This document shows, one piece after another, positions 63,892 to 64,000 of a stretch of DNA of 64,000 nucleotides; the first letter of the stretch is position 1, and each line of letters begins with the position of its first letter. Below the pieces are notes generated by a model, which worked only from the letters and a program-made list of their open reading frames with translations, did no database searches and was not told the DNA's origin. The position numbers and the translations under genes were made by a program. Source of the DNA: Tubiluchus corallicola (taxonomy: Eukaryota; Priapulida; Priapulimorpha; Priapulimorphida; Tubiluchidae); assembly GCA_030141605.1 (NCBI GenBank), contig JAQGDQ010000141.1, positions 362,501 to 426,500 of the forward strand. The letters are read 5' to 3'.

Positions 63892-64000
63892 GTGTTGCCA
63901 CGACGAGTTATTCCTGAATGTCTTAAGCTCACAATATAGCACAACAGCAAAAGGAGTTAAGTGATATTAACTGTCTAGGTGTTCAGTGATTTGATACAAA

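Overview
This window is nuclear DNA of an animal, most likely an invertebrate. It is AT-rich, its genes are split by GT-AG introns of about 100 bp to several kb, and every recognisable protein is a metazoan orthologue. The phylum cannot be fixed from the sequence. The very tight GTF2H5-COQ10 pair would fit a lineage with spliced-leader trans-splicing (tunicates, some cnidarians, some sponges), but that is inference.

Seven protein-coding genes are supported, six complete and one cut by the right edge. From left to right: an intronless FGD5/FGD6-type RhoGEF (minus, 784-4869); ZFAND4, nine coding exons (plus, 11242-24613); adenosine kinase, ten coding exons (minus, 29709-44412); a cytosolic cyclophilin A, five exons (minus, 46020-48244); GTF2H5/TTDA, three exons (plus, 48749-52560); an intronless COQ10 whose ATG lies 21 nt after the GTF2H5 stop (plus, 52582-53286); and the C-terminal half of CCDC6, five exons (minus, 57630-62409). 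For the spliced genes the exon lengths and phases close exactly: 773, 349, 164 and 73 aa for ZFAND4, ADK, cyclophilin and GTF2H5.

The genes are mostly housekeeping and unrelated in pathway: Cdc42 activation, an AN1/ubiquitin-like protein, purine salvage, prolyl isomerisation, a TFIIH subunit, coenzyme Q chaperoning and a coiled-coil phosphoprotein. Two arrangements suggest shared expression. Cyclophilin A and GTF2H5 are divergent across 504 bp holding a TATA box, and GTF2H5 and COQ10 look dicistronic.

Introns and intergenic DNA are crowded with transposon debris: a dead LINE (6610-8015) and a second LINE tail (about 30336-30500); several hAT-like MITE families, three with 8-bp target duplications; a pogo-like family (two copies); a TA-flanked TIR element; a stem-loop MITE family (three copies); a long-TIR element; a tRNA-derived head; and tandem arrays of 26-bp and 128-bp units. 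Three degenerate arrays of about 15-16 bp lie only in adenosine kinase introns.

Most other open frames are chance or shadow frames, many lacking an ATG, and are omitted.
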